The notes beneath the pieces were generated by a model that was not told the origin of the DNA, ran no database searches, and worked only from the letters and a program-made list of their open reading frames with translations. From contig JBAOHL010000004.1 of assembly GCA_037045045.1 (NCBI GenBank), forward strand, positions 439,013 through 503,012: a DNA stretch of 64,000 nucleotides, read 5' to 3'. The stretch comes from Phosphoribacter sp037045045 (GTDB lineage: Bacteria; Actinomycetota; Actinomycetes; Actinomycetales; Dermatophilaceae). How positions within the stretch are numbered: the first letter of the stretch is position 1; each line of letters opens with the position of its first letter. Shown piece by piece: positions 26,008 through 33,594 of this stretch. The translations under genes and the position numbers were made by a program.

Positions 26008-26877
26008 ATGATCCCCACCGAACTTCCGACACCGACGAAGGCGCCGGCGCTGACCCTGAGTCCCGACGCGAGCACGCGCGATGCCTTCCTCGTCGTCGCC
26101 CGGTCCTGCCTGGCACATGCGGACGCGAACGAACCCGCGGTCGGCGTGGACGCCGATCCCGAGGGGCTGCACCAACTGCGGGTGGCCTACCGGCGGCTGC
26201 GTTCGGCACTGTCGCTGCACCGCGCGGTGTGCCGTGCCGACCCGGACGCGCAGGACCTCAAGGACCGGTTGCGCTCGCTCACCGTGCCGTTCGGCGCGGC
26301 CCGCGACCTCGACGTGTTCGTCGAGGCACACGAGGATCTCGACGGGATCGCGGCCGAACGCCTGGAGGGGCTGCGACGGGAGGCCTACCTCGCAGTCACC
26401 GACACGCTGGCGGCACCGGCGTGGCAGACCATGCGCCGCGACTTCGAGGACTGGCTTGTCGAGGCGCCGCTAGGCAGTCGCCGACCCGGGTCGGCTCGAC
26501 GGTCGGCGGCGGCGGCAATGGCGTTGCGGCGCAGGCGGATCGCCCGACAGGGTCGGGATCTGGCTGCCCTGTCCTCGGCGGCCCGGCACGAGGTCCGGAT
26601 CGAGGCAAAGAAGCTGAGGTACGCCTACCAGTTCTACGGGTCGCTGTGGCCGGGGCACGAGGCGCAGGTCTGGGCCGACGAACGCGCCCTGGCGCTGCTG
26701 CAGGATCAGCTCGGGCTGCTCAACGACGCCCTCACCTGGGCGGCCATCCGCGTGGCGGCAGGCATCCATACCCCCGACCCTCCGGTCGACGTCGAGCGCA
26801 CCCTGGCCTCAGCCCAACACACCTGGTACGGCATCGTCGGCAGTGGGCGGTACTGGCGTGGGCGTGGGGCAGGATGA
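26008..26877 (+). CDS. CHAD domain protein
   Basis: This 289-residue, helix-rich protein has the His-containing CHAD pattern: GLHQLRVAYRRLRSALSLH near residue 50, PFGAARDLDVF, and ARHEVRIEAKKLRYAYQFY about 195-215. The conserved His and basic residues bind polyphosphate in known CHAD proteins. No CYTH phosphatase domain is attached. The ATG follows the previous stop by one base. The last residues are Gly/Arg-rich. Confidence 0.88.
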   Translation: MIPTELPTPTKAPALTLSPDASTRDAFLVVARSCLAHADANEPAVGVDADPEGLHQLRVAYRRLRSALSLHRAVCRADPDAQDLKDRLRSLTVPFGAARDLDVFVEAHEDLDGIAAERLEGLRREAYLAVTDTLAAPAWQTMRRDFEDWLVEAPLGSRRPGSARRSAAAAMALRRRRIARQGRDLAALSSAARHEVRIEAKKLRYAYQFYGSLWPGHEAQVWADERALALLQDQLGLLNDALTWAAIRVAAGIHTPDPPVDVERTLASAQHTWYGIVGSGRYWRGRGAG

Positions 26878-26881
26878 GGCC

Positions 26882-27280
26882 ATGAGTCGACCGCGTCAGA
26901 CCGTGTCCTCGGGATCGACCTACGAGCCACGGATCGGGTTCTCCCGCGCGGTACGGGTCGGCGGTGTCGTCGCCGTGGCCGGCACGGCGCCGATCGGACC
27001 GGACGGGAACACCGTCGGCCATGGCGACGTCTATCAGCAGACCGTACGGTGCCTCGACATCATCCAGGACGCCGTCGAACAGACCGGCCTCACCCTCGAC
27101 AACGTCGTGCGGACGCGGATCATGCTCACCGACCTGTCCCACTGGGAGGAGGCCGCTCGGGCCCACGGCGACCGGTTCACCGACATCCGTCCCGCGGCGA
27201 CCTTCGTCCAGGTGGCCGGCTTTCTCGACCCGAGTTGGCTCGTCGAGATCGAGGCCGACGCGATCGCCGGGCCCGACTGA
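26882..27280 (+). CDS. RidA family protein (YjgF/YER057c)
   Basis: ATG 26882 gives 132 residues matching the whole RidA fold: SGSTYEPRIGFSRAVRVGG, VAVAGTAPIGPDG, DVYQQTVRCLDIIQDAVEQ, and the C-terminal FVQVAGFLDPSWLVEIEADAI (split by position). The active-site Arg expected near 105 (canonically in the R-x-A-V segment) appears in DIRPAATFVQ. Classical members hydrolyse reactive enamines and imines made by PLP enzymes. This branch, with VAVAGTAP, is one of several subgroups, so deaminase activity is not certain. It sits 4 bp after the CHAD gene. Confidence 0.85.
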   Translation: MSRPRQTVSSGSTYEPRIGFSRAVRVGGVVAVAGTAPIGPDGNTVGHGDVYQQTVRCLDIIQDAVEQTGLTLDNVVRTRIMLTDLSHWEEAARAHGDRFTDIRPAATFVQVAGFLDPSWLVEIEADAIAGPD

Positions 27281-27289
27281 CCTCGCCCC

Positions 27290-27844
27290 TCACGAGGCGC
27301 CGATCACCGGGCGCCCATCGGCACAGACGACGCGGACCTCCGTCTCGGCGCCCGTCTGGGCGTTGGTGAATTTCGCCTCCGGCGGGCCGTCGTCACGCGC
27401 CTCGAGTTCGGAGGACCATCCCGCGTTCGGCGTGACGTGGTCGATGCGGGCCACTGCGCCGGTGCAGACCGCCCAGACGGTGCCGCCCGTGACGACGAGT
27501 GCCGCGCTCGTGGAAGGCGGCGTCGGAGGTTGCTCCGCGGGGGTCTGACGCGGCGGCCCGGGCCGGCTCGAGACGCTCGGTGCGCTGGCCCGGGTCGACG
27601 CTGGGGAAGCGGGGTCGGCAGCCGGTGGCGACGAGGCAGCCGGGTCGGGCGTCGACGGGCTCGACCCCACCGACGGGCCGACGGGTGTGCTCGTCGGGCT
27701 CACGACGACCGGACCGCGGGATTGACCGAGGGTCGTCACCTCACGGCCGGCCAGGCCGATCGCGACCCACGCCACGGATGCGCCGGCGGAGACGACGAGC
27801 ATCCACACCAACAGCCAGCGTCCCCTGACCAGCCCGCCCGTCAC
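27290..27844 (-). CDS. Membrane-anchored secreted protein, unknown
   Basis: This 184-residue protein has one N-terminal membrane segment (WLLVWMLVVSAGASVAWVAIG), a long Pro/Ser/Ala-rich linker (about 40-115), and a small C-terminal domain with two Cys (VWAVCTGAVARIDHV and VRVVCADGRPVIG) that probably form a disulfide. The shape suggests a domain held away from the membrane. It is convergent with the RidA gene and divergent from the response regulator at 27880, with a 35-bp gap that must hold both promoters. Confidence 0.6.
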   Translation of the reverse strand: MTGGLVRGRWLLVWMLVVSAGASVAWVAIGLAGREVTTLGQSRGPVVVSPTSTPVGPSVGSSPSTPDPAASSPPAADPASPASTRASAPSVSSRPGPPRQTPAEQPPTPPSTSAALVVTGGTVWAVCTGAVARIDHVTPNAGWSSELEARDDGPPEAKFTNAQTGAETEVRVVCADGRPVIGAS

Positions 27845-27879
27845 GTGGCACCCTCCCTCGGGCGCGTACGGTACCGGAC

Positions 27880-28563
27880 ATGCCTGTTGTGCTCCTCGTC
27901 GAGGACGACGCCGCGATCCGCAGCGCGCTGGTCCGCCTGCTGACCGAAGCCGGGCATGTCGTGAGCACCGCGGCGACGGGGATGGACGGGCTTGCCCAGG
28001 TCGTCGACGAGCGGCCCCACGTCGTCGTGCTGGACCTCGGCCTGCCGGACGTCGACGGCCTGTCCGTCTTGGCGATGATCCGAGCCGTGAGCCAGGTCCC
28101 GGTGATCGTCGCGACGGCCCGCGACGACGAGCGGGTCATCGTCGCGGCGTTGGACGCCGGGGCCGACGACTACCTCGTCAAACCGTTCGGTGCCGACCAG
28201 CTCGGTGCGCGGATCCGCGCCGTGCTGCGTCGCGCCGGCGACGCCGAACCACTCGGAGCGGCGGTCGTGGGCGGTCTCGTCGTCGATCCCGTGAGCCGGG
28301 AGGCGAGCCTGGACGGCATCCGGCTCGAGTTGACTCGCAAGGAGTTCGACCTGCTGCATCTGCTCGCCCAACGCGTCGGCGAGGTCGTGACGAAACGGGA
28401 GATCCTCGCGGAGGTGTGGCGCCAACCCTACGGCGGCGGGGACCGCACCGTCGACGTGCACCTGTCCTGGTTGCGGCGCAAACTCGGGGAGTCGGCGGCG
28501 GCTCCGGTGTACCTGCACAGCGTGCGTGGCGTGGGGGTCCGGCTCGTGGCGCCGGAGGGCTGA
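27880..28563 (+). CDS. OmpR/PhoB-family response regulator
   Basis: This 227-residue protein has an N-terminal receiver with the acidic pocket VEDD (8-10), the phosphoacceptor D52 in VVVLDLGLPD, Thr in IVATARDD and Lys in YLVKPFG. The C-terminal winged helix has LTRKEFDLLHLLAQ and RTVDVHLSWLRRKLGE. It would bind direct-repeat DNA when phosphorylated by the kinase encoded 4 bp downstream. The nearest likely targets are the flanking secreted-protein genes (27844 and 30295), inferred from position only. Confidence 0.92.
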   Translation: MPVVLLVEDDAAIRSALVRLLTEAGHVVSTAATGMDGLAQVVDERPHVVVLDLGLPDVDGLSVLAMIRAVSQVPVIVATARDDERVIVAALDAGADDYLVKPFGADQLGARIRAVLRRAGDAEPLGAAVVGGLVVDPVSREASLDGIRLELTRKEFDLLHLLAQRVGEVVTKREILAEVWRQPYGGGDRTVDVHLSWLRRKLGESAAAPVYLHSVRGVGVRLVAPEG

Positions 28564-28567
28564 TCCG

Positions 28568-29866
28568 GTGTTGCGCACTCGGATCACCTGGTCGGTCGCG
28601 GCGGTGGCTTCAGCCGTGGTGTTCGCCTTCGTCATCCCGCTGTGCCTGCTCGTGCGCACCCTCGCCGAGGATCGTGCGGTGTCGGCTGCCCAGGAGCAGG
28701 CCCAGGCCATGGCGACGATCGTCGCCAACGTCAGCGACGAGAGCCGGCTGGTCGCCGCGCTCGGCGTGCTCGACGGCTCGGGACCGGTCCGGACCACCGT
28801 GCGGCTGCCCGATGCCCGGCTCGTCACCGCGTCGGGGGTGCAGGTCGACGGGTCGGACCCGCTGGCCGAGCGGGCATTCACCCAGCGCGCGGCGTTCACC
28901 GAACGACGCGACGGCGGCGCCGACGTGCTCGTCCCCGTGGTCGGCGGCGGCGGTGCCGTCGTCGTGCATGCCCGGGTCGACTTCGAGAGCGTCCGCCAGG
29001 GGGTACTCACCGCGTGGGCCATCGTCGTCGGTCTCGGTGCGCTCATGCTGCTCGGAGCCATCGCCGTGGCCCGACGGCTCGGGGACCGCATCGCCACCCC
29101 GGTCACCGATATCGCCGAGGTCGCCCACCGGCTGCGGGAGGGGGACCTCGACGCGCGTGCCGATCCGTCCGGACCGGCCGAGGTTGCCGATCTCGGGGCG
29201 GCCCTCAACCTGCTCGCCGACCGGATCGGCGAGCTGCTCGCCGTCGAACGCGAGACCGCTGCCGACCTGTCGCATCGCCTCCGTACTCCTGCGACCGCGC
29301 TGCGCCTGGACGCGGATCTCGTGGCCGACGACGACGTCGCCGACCGGATGCGCGAGCACGTCGAAATGCTCCATCGAGCCATCGACAGCGTCGTGCGCGA
29401 CGCCCGGCGCACCGACCGTGAGGGTCTGCGCGGCGCCTGCGACGCCACCACCGTCGTCACCGACCGGATCGGTTTCTGGAGCGCGCTCGCCGACGACCAG
29501 GACCGAGTCCTGACATACGCAGGGCCACCAGGGGCCTTGCCGATTGCTCTTGCCGAGGCCGACCTGCGCGACCTCGTCGATGCCTTGCTCGACAACGTCT
29601 TCGCGCACACCCCGGAGGGGACCGCCGCTCGCGTCAGCCTGCACGACATCGGAGCGAGCGAGCGGTCCGTCCGGCTCGTCGTCGAGGACGCCGGACCCGG
29701 TATGCCGTCGGCCCACGACCCAGGTCGTGGCAGCAGTGGCGCAGGCTCGACCGGACTAGGCCTCGACATCGCCGAGCGCACCGCGCGGGCCGGGGGCGGG
29801 ACGATGAGCCTCGGACGCTCCGCGCTCGGCGGCCTGGCCGTCACGGTCCTGTTGCGTCGGCTCTAG
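28568..29866 (+). CDS. Sensor histidine kinase
   Basis: GTG 28568 gives 432 residues. Two membrane segments (about 8-33 and 145-165) flank an extracytoplasmic sensor of about 110 residues. A HAMP domain (RLGDRIATPVTDIAEVA) follows. The phosphoacceptor is H236 in ADLSHRLRTP. The ATPase part has the N box (VDALLDNVFAHTPEG), G1 (VVEDAGPGMP) and G2 (GSTGLGLDIAERTA). It phosphorylates the response regulator encoded just upstream. The H box has SHRLRTP in place of the more usual SHELRTP. The signal is unknown. Confidence 0.92.
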   Translation: MLRTRITWSVAAVASAVVFAFVIPLCLLVRTLAEDRAVSAAQEQAQAMATIVANVSDESRLVAALGVLDGSGPVRTTVRLPDARLVTASGVQVDGSDPLAERAFTQRAAFTERRDGGADVLVPVVGGGGAVVVHARVDFESVRQGVLTAWAIVVGLGALMLLGAIAVARRLGDRIATPVTDIAEVAHRLREGDLDARADPSGPAEVADLGAALNLLADRIGELLAVERETAADLSHRLRTPATALRLDADLVADDDVADRMREHVEMLHRAIDSVVRDARRTDREGLRGACDATTVVTDRIGFWSALADDQDRVLTYAGPPGALPIALAEADLRDLVDALLDNVFAHTPEGTAARVSLHDIGASERSVRLVVEDAGPGMPSAHDPGRGSSGAGSTGLGLDIAERTARAGGGTMSLGRSALGGLAVTVLLRRL

Positions 29867-29869
29867 GCA

Positions 29870-30295
29870 TCAGTCGTCCGAGTGCCGTTCGGTGCCGTGT
29901 TCGCCTTCGTGCTCGGACTCGTGTTCGTCCGATTCTCCGCTGGCGCGAGCCGGAGCCCGGACCACCGCGGTCGGCGCGGACGCCGCCCGTGGGGTGCCGG
30001 AGCGGGGAGTCACAGCCGACCCCGAGCCACCGGATCCAGACCCGGGTTCGGCCGGCTGGGCGACGACCTGCTCGACGTGGGTCACGCATTCCTCGCCTTC
30101 GAGGACTGCGGGAGCCACGCAGTCGGCGTATCTCGTCGCCGTAGCCGCCGCCGGCTCTGCACTCGCGTGCACGCTGGTGAGCACCGGCGGTGCGGCCGGC
30201 GTGGGCCCTGCCGAGAGCACGCCGTAGAGGTAGATGCCACCGACGGCGCCGAGCGCGCTGCCGAGCGTTACGAGCCGGATGCCGGTCCTGTTCAT
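29870..30295 (-). CDS. Secreted/membrane-anchored protein with His/acid-rich tail
   Basis: The 141-residue product has an N-terminal membrane segment (LVTLGSALGAVGGIYLYGV). The middle has two Cys (YADCVAPAVLEGEECVTHV), and the last 23 residues contain five His and many Glu and Asp (ESDEHESEHEGEHGTERHSDD, given in part). Such tails bind divalent metals in other proteins. Its stop lies 3 bp from the histidine kinase stop, convergent with it. A role in metal or envelope-stress sensing with that two-component system is speculative. Confidence 0.55.
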   Translation of the reverse strand: MNRTGIRLVTLGSALGAVGGIYLYGVLSAGPTPAAPPVLTSVHASAEPAAATATRYADCVAPAVLEGEECVTHVEQVVAQPAEPGSGSGGSGSAVTPRSGTPRAASAPTAVVRAPARASGESDEHESEHEGEHGTERHSDD

Positions 30296-30447
30296 GGCGG
30301 TGTCCTTTCGTCCGTGTCGTGAGCCTGCGCGCTGCCGCCCTAACCACAGCTCTGCCCTACCTCAAGACCCGGCTAAGTCCTGCGGCTCGCCGGTGCACGC
30401 GTTAGCCTCGGCAACCGAGCCTGTGTGTCCAGCCGGAGGAGGCCGCG

Positions 30448-31386
30448 ATGTCCGTCGACCCGCTCGGACCGTCGTACGTCTCCCGCACCCTCGACCTGCC
30501 CTCCGGTGCGATCGGCACCCTGGTGCGCCATCGCGCGGGGAGGGACAGTCGGGGCGCCGTGCTCTACCTGCACGGGTACATCGACTACTTCTTCCACGGC
30601 CACCTCGCCGAGCATTTCGCCCAGCGCGGCTACGACTTCTACGCCGTCGACCTGCGTCGCTGCGGGCGGTCGTTACGACCCGGAGACGCGAAGTTCTACG
30701 CCACCGACCTCGCCGAGTGGGACGAGGAACTCGACGCTGCGGTCGAGGCGATCCGCGCCGACGGCCACGAGAACCTCGTCATGGTCGGCCACTCGACGGG
30801 GGGGTTGGCCATGCCCCTGTGGCTCGCGCAGCGGCGAGACCTGCCGGTGTCCGCACTCATCCTCAACAGCCCCTGGCTCGATCTTCAGGCGCCGTGGGTC
30901 ATGCGCACGCTCGGCACCCAACTCGTCTACCTCGTCGCACGATTCAAGCCCGATCTCGTTCTCCCCCAAGGGGTCGCACCGGCATACGGGGACAGCGTGC
31001 ACGCCTCGGCCCATGGCGAGTGGGACTACGACACCGACTGGAAGCCGCTGCGGGGCGCCCCGATGTATGCCGGTGTGCTGGCTGCCGTCCGCCGCGGCCA
31101 GGCCCGCGTGCACCAGGGGCTCGGGCTGGGCATGCCCATCCTCTTGCTGCATTCGGAGCGCAGCCGACTCGACCTCACCGACTGGGAACCGGCGGCCCAA
31201 GGCGCGGACGTCGTCCTGGACGTCGAGCAGATGAAACAGTGGGCCGACCGGCTCGGCCCGGACGTGACGACGTCGGCCGTCCCCGGCGGAGTCCACGACC
31301 TGTTCCTGTCCGCGGGCCCGGCCCGGGCGATTGCCTTCGCGGCCGTCGACGGGTTCCTCGATCGGGTGGAGTCGGCCGGCCGCTGA
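30448..31386 (+). CDS. Alpha/beta hydrolase (monoacylglycerol lipase-like)
   Basis: This 312-residue cytoplasmic hydrolase shows LYLHGYIDYFFHGHLAEHF (oxyanion loop), YDFYAVDLRRCGRS, and the nucleophile elbow VMVGHSTGGLAM. The acid is probably in LLLHSERSRLD or the following strand, and the His in PGGVHDLFLS. It resembles the serine aminopeptidase S33/lysophospholipase group (Hydrolase_4). ATG 30448 follows GGAGGAGG at 30435. The substrate is not predictable. Confidence 0.85.
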   Translation: MSVDPLGPSYVSRTLDLPSGAIGTLVRHRAGRDSRGAVLYLHGYIDYFFHGHLAEHFAQRGYDFYAVDLRRCGRSLRPGDAKFYATDLAEWDEELDAAVEAIRADGHENLVMVGHSTGGLAMPLWLAQRRDLPVSALILNSPWLDLQAPWVMRTLGTQLVYLVARFKPDLVLPQGVAPAYGDSVHASAHGEWDYDTDWKPLRGAPMYAGVLAAVRRGQARVHQGLGLGMPILLLHSERSRLDLTDWEPAAQGADVVLDVEQMKQWADRLGPDVTTSAVPGGVHDLFLSAGPARAIAFAAVDGFLDRVESAGR

Positions 31387-31466
31387 GCCCGCTCGCCCGC
31401 GCCTGGGAAGGCGGCTGAGGTTGACTTAACGTCCGGGTGAGGTCGTCTTGGGGTGGGTCGGGTGAG

Positions 31467-31490
31467 CCTGGTGCTCCGCCCAGCACCAGG
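31467..31490 (+). promoter_or_regulatory. RNA hairpin overlapping a Shine-Dalgarno
   Basis: A perfect 9-bp stem (CCTGGTGCT 31467-31475, AGCACCAGG 31482-31490) has a 6-base loop. The 3' arm takes up half of the AGGAGG ribosome-binding site (31488-31493) of the gene starting at 31500. A TTGACT -35-like box lies at 31421. The structure could limit translation of the redox module unless opened. Confidence 0.5.
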
Positions 31491-31499
31491 AGGATCGAG

Positions 31500-31940
31500 A
31501 TGGGGACGGCTTACGGCAGGACGCACCGGGATCGCGCGCTGCGCGTCGGACGGGTACTCGCCGGCACGTCGACGGCGTTGGCCGTGGCGGGGATCGGGGC
31601 CGCGACCGGGGTGGCGCAACGGGCCACCACTGAGGCCCGCGAGGCGAAGGCCGCGGCCCAGGCCGAAGCCGCGGCCGCAGCGGCCGCGGCGGCAGCGGAG
31701 CCCGCGGCCCCCGTCGAGGTGCTGATCCCCCGACCGACGCGGACCGTCGTGACCACCCGCGCCGTGGCGGCCGCCGCTGCCGTGGGTGCGGCGCGGGTCG
31801 GCCCCGGATCGAGCGCTGGGTCCACGGCGTCACGGTCGACGGCGACGGGCACGGCCGCCAAGGCAGCAGCACCCGCCGCTGCCCCGGCACCCCGAGCCCC
31901 CGTTGCCCCCGTTGCCCCCGTGGCGTCGACGGGGTCGTAG
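31500..31940 (+). CDS. Ala-rich exported protein heading the redox module
   Basis: ATG 31500 is 6 bp after AGGAGG. The 146-residue product has a basic N-terminus, a membrane or signal segment (VLAGTSTALAVAGIGAATGVA), an Ala-rich probably helical stretch, then PVEVLIPRPTRTVVTTRAVAA and a Ser/Thr/Ala/Pro tail. In many actinobacteria this position, upstream of apbE, holds an FMN-binding domain protein; that domain is not seen here. Its stop is immediately followed by the apbE GTG, so it is translated together with that gene. Confidence 0.5.
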   Translation: MGTAYGRTHRDRALRVGRVLAGTSTALAVAGIGAATGVAQRATTEAREAKAAAQAEAAAAAAAAAAEPAAPVEVLIPRPTRTVVTTRAVAAAAAVGAARVGPGSSAGSTASRSTATGTAAKAAAPAAAPAPRAPVAPVAPVASTGS

Positions 31941-33020
31941 GTGTCCGGTGCGGGCCCCGATGCATGGGGCCAACCAGACCGCTGGCGGGCTTTGGGGACC
32001 TACGTCGACCTGCGGGTCGCCCACCCGGCGGCCGCTGGTCATGCCGGCGCACTGGCTCGGAGCGTCCTCGACGAGGTCGACCGCACGTGCAGCCGCTTCC
32101 GGTCTGACTCCGATCTGTCCCGGGCAAATCGGCTTACCGGACAATGGGTCGGGGTCTCCACGGTGCTCGTCGGAGCGGTCCGGGTCGCCCTGGAGGCGGC
32201 CGAGGAGACCGCTGGTCTGGTCGACCCGTGCCTCGGCGAGCTCATCGTCGCGGCAGGGTATGACCGCACCTTCGCGCAGCTGCGCACCTCGGCCACGCCG
32301 GTCGCCCTGCCCGCCGCTGCGGCAACCGATCGGTGGCGGGACGTGGAGGTCCGCGACGACGCCCTGCGAATCCCGCCCGGGGTGGCCGTGGACCTCGGGG
32401 CCACGGGCAAGGCGTATGCCGCCGATCTCGTCGCCCATACCCTGGCCCAGGCGCTGGACGTGTCGATCGTCGTCAGCGTCGGGGGAGACCTCCGCGCTCT
32501 CGCGCCGACCGGCGAGCCGGTCGGCTGGCCGGTGCGGATCGCCCACCGTCCGCCCGACACGGAGCCGACCCCGCACGGGCAACCCCCGCACGGGCAGCCC
32601 CCGCACGGGCAGCCCCTGCACGAGCAGACCCCGGACGAGCAGTCCTCACACGAGCAGGCCTCACACGAGCAGGCCTCACACGAGCAGACGCCGCAGGGGC
32701 AGGCCGTCGATGTCGTGCTCGCCGAGGGCGGGCTGGCCACGTCGTCCGTCACGGCCCGACGCTGGGTCCGGGGCGGACAGGACTGGCACCACGTCCTGGA
32801 CCCACGCACTGCCCGGCCCGCGGCGGGCCCGTGGGTCACCGCGAGCGCCTTCGGGGCGACGGCGGTGGCGGCCAACACGGCCAGCCTGGGCGCGCTCGTC
32901 CTCGGCCACGGCGCGACCGAATGGCTGGAGGAGCGTGGCGTCGCGGCGCGCCTCGTCGACCACGCCGAGCGGGTCCACTGCACCCGCGCCTGGTCCACGG
33001 TGGAGCGGACCGCGGCATGA
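31941..33020 (+). CDS. apbE: FAD:protein FMN transferase ApbE
   Basis: This 359-residue protein shows the ApbE features TCSRFRSDSDLSRANRL (usual FSxFxxxSelsrlN), VDPCLGELIVAAGYD, VDLGATGKAYAADLVA (usual DLGgiaKGyavD), VVSVGGDLRAL and GGLATSSVTARRW. It attaches FMN from FAD to Thr or Ser of partner redox proteins, outside the membrane in most species. No signal peptide is seen, so it may be a cytoplasmic form. An insert of nine 5-residue repeats (HGQPP/SHEQA, 32569-32703) lies in a loop between VRIAHRP and AVDVVLAEGG and does not touch the catalytic motifs. Confidence 0.88.
   Translation: MSGAGPDAWGQPDRWRALGTYVDLRVAHPAAAGHAGALARSVLDEVDRTCSRFRSDSDLSRANRLTGQWVGVSTVLVGAVRVALEAAEETAGLVDPCLGELIVAAGYDRTFAQLRTSATPVALPAAAATDRWRDVEVRDDALRIPPGVAVDLGATGKAYAADLVAHTLAQALDVSIVVSVGGDLRALAPTGEPVGWPVRIAHRPPDTEPTPHGQPPHGQPPHGQPLHEQTPDEQSSHEQASHEQASHEQTPQGQAVDVVLAEGGLATSSVTARRWVRGGQDWHHVLDPRTARPAAGPWVTASAFGATAVAANTASLGALVLGHGATEWLEERGVAARLVDHAERVHCTRAWSTVERTAA
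32569..32703 (+). repeat. 15-bp tandem repeat inside apbE
   Basis: About nine 15-bp units (CCGCACGGGCAGCCC-like, later TCACACGAGCAGGCC-like) encode HGQPP then HEQAS pentapeptides. The frame is kept. Both early and late units are nearly identical within their group, which points to recent expansion. Confidence 0.8.
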
Positions 33021-33048
33021 CCGCCGACCAGGGGAGGACCCGATCACC

Positions 33049-33594
33049 ATGACGTCCCCGTACCTGTGGTACCTCAACCGCGGCACGGGTGTCGTGCTGC
33101 TCGTCCTGTTCACCCTCACCGTCGCCCTCGGAGTCCTGGCGACCCGCGACGGTCAGGGCCCCACCTGGTGGCCGCGCTTCCTACACCAGGGGTTGCACCG
33201 CCACCTGTCGCTGTTGTCGACCCTCGTGCTCGCCGCCCATGTGGTCGTCGCCGTCGTCGACGAGTACGTCGACATCCGATGGGTCGACGCGCTCGTCCCC
33301 GGCATCGGCAGCTACCGCACGGCATACCTTGCCCTCGGCACTGTCGCGCTAGACCTCACCGCGATCGTCGTCGCGACGAGCCTGGCGCGCAGCCGCCTGC
33401 CCGAGCAGCTCTGGCGCACCGTGCACGTGCTCACGTATGCCGGGTGGCTCGCCAGCGTCGGTCATACGGTCGGCATCGGAACGGACATGGGAAGTACTTG
33501 GATGCGGTGGCTGCTCGCCGGCTGCGTCGGGATCGTCGTCTTCGCGCTGTCCACCCGCCTCGTGGGGCGCCGACTCGCCCCGTCGCGGTCATGA
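33049..33594 (+). CDS. Ferric reductase-like transmembrane protein
   Basis: ATG 33049 gives a 181-residue protein with five or six membrane spans (VVLLVLFTLTVALGVLA; LLSTLVLAAHVVVAVVDEY; AYLALGTVALDLTAIVVAT; LTYAGWLASVGHTVGIGTD). Paired His for b-type haem are plausible: H in FLHQGLHRHLSLL and AAHVV, and H in TVHVL and VGHTVG. It resembles the membrane part of ferric reductases without the flavin domain. With the NuoF-like protein and ferredoxin downstream it probably carries electrons across the membrane. The stop overlaps the next start (ATGA). Confidence 0.8.
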   Translation: MTSPYLWYLNRGTGVVLLVLFTLTVALGVLATRDGQGPTWWPRFLHQGLHRHLSLLSTLVLAAHVVVAVVDEYVDIRWVDALVPGIGSYRTAYLALGTVALDLTAIVVATSLARSRLPEQLWRTVHVLTYAGWLASVGHTVGIGTDMGSTWMRWLLAGCVGIVVFALSTRLVGRRLAPSRS

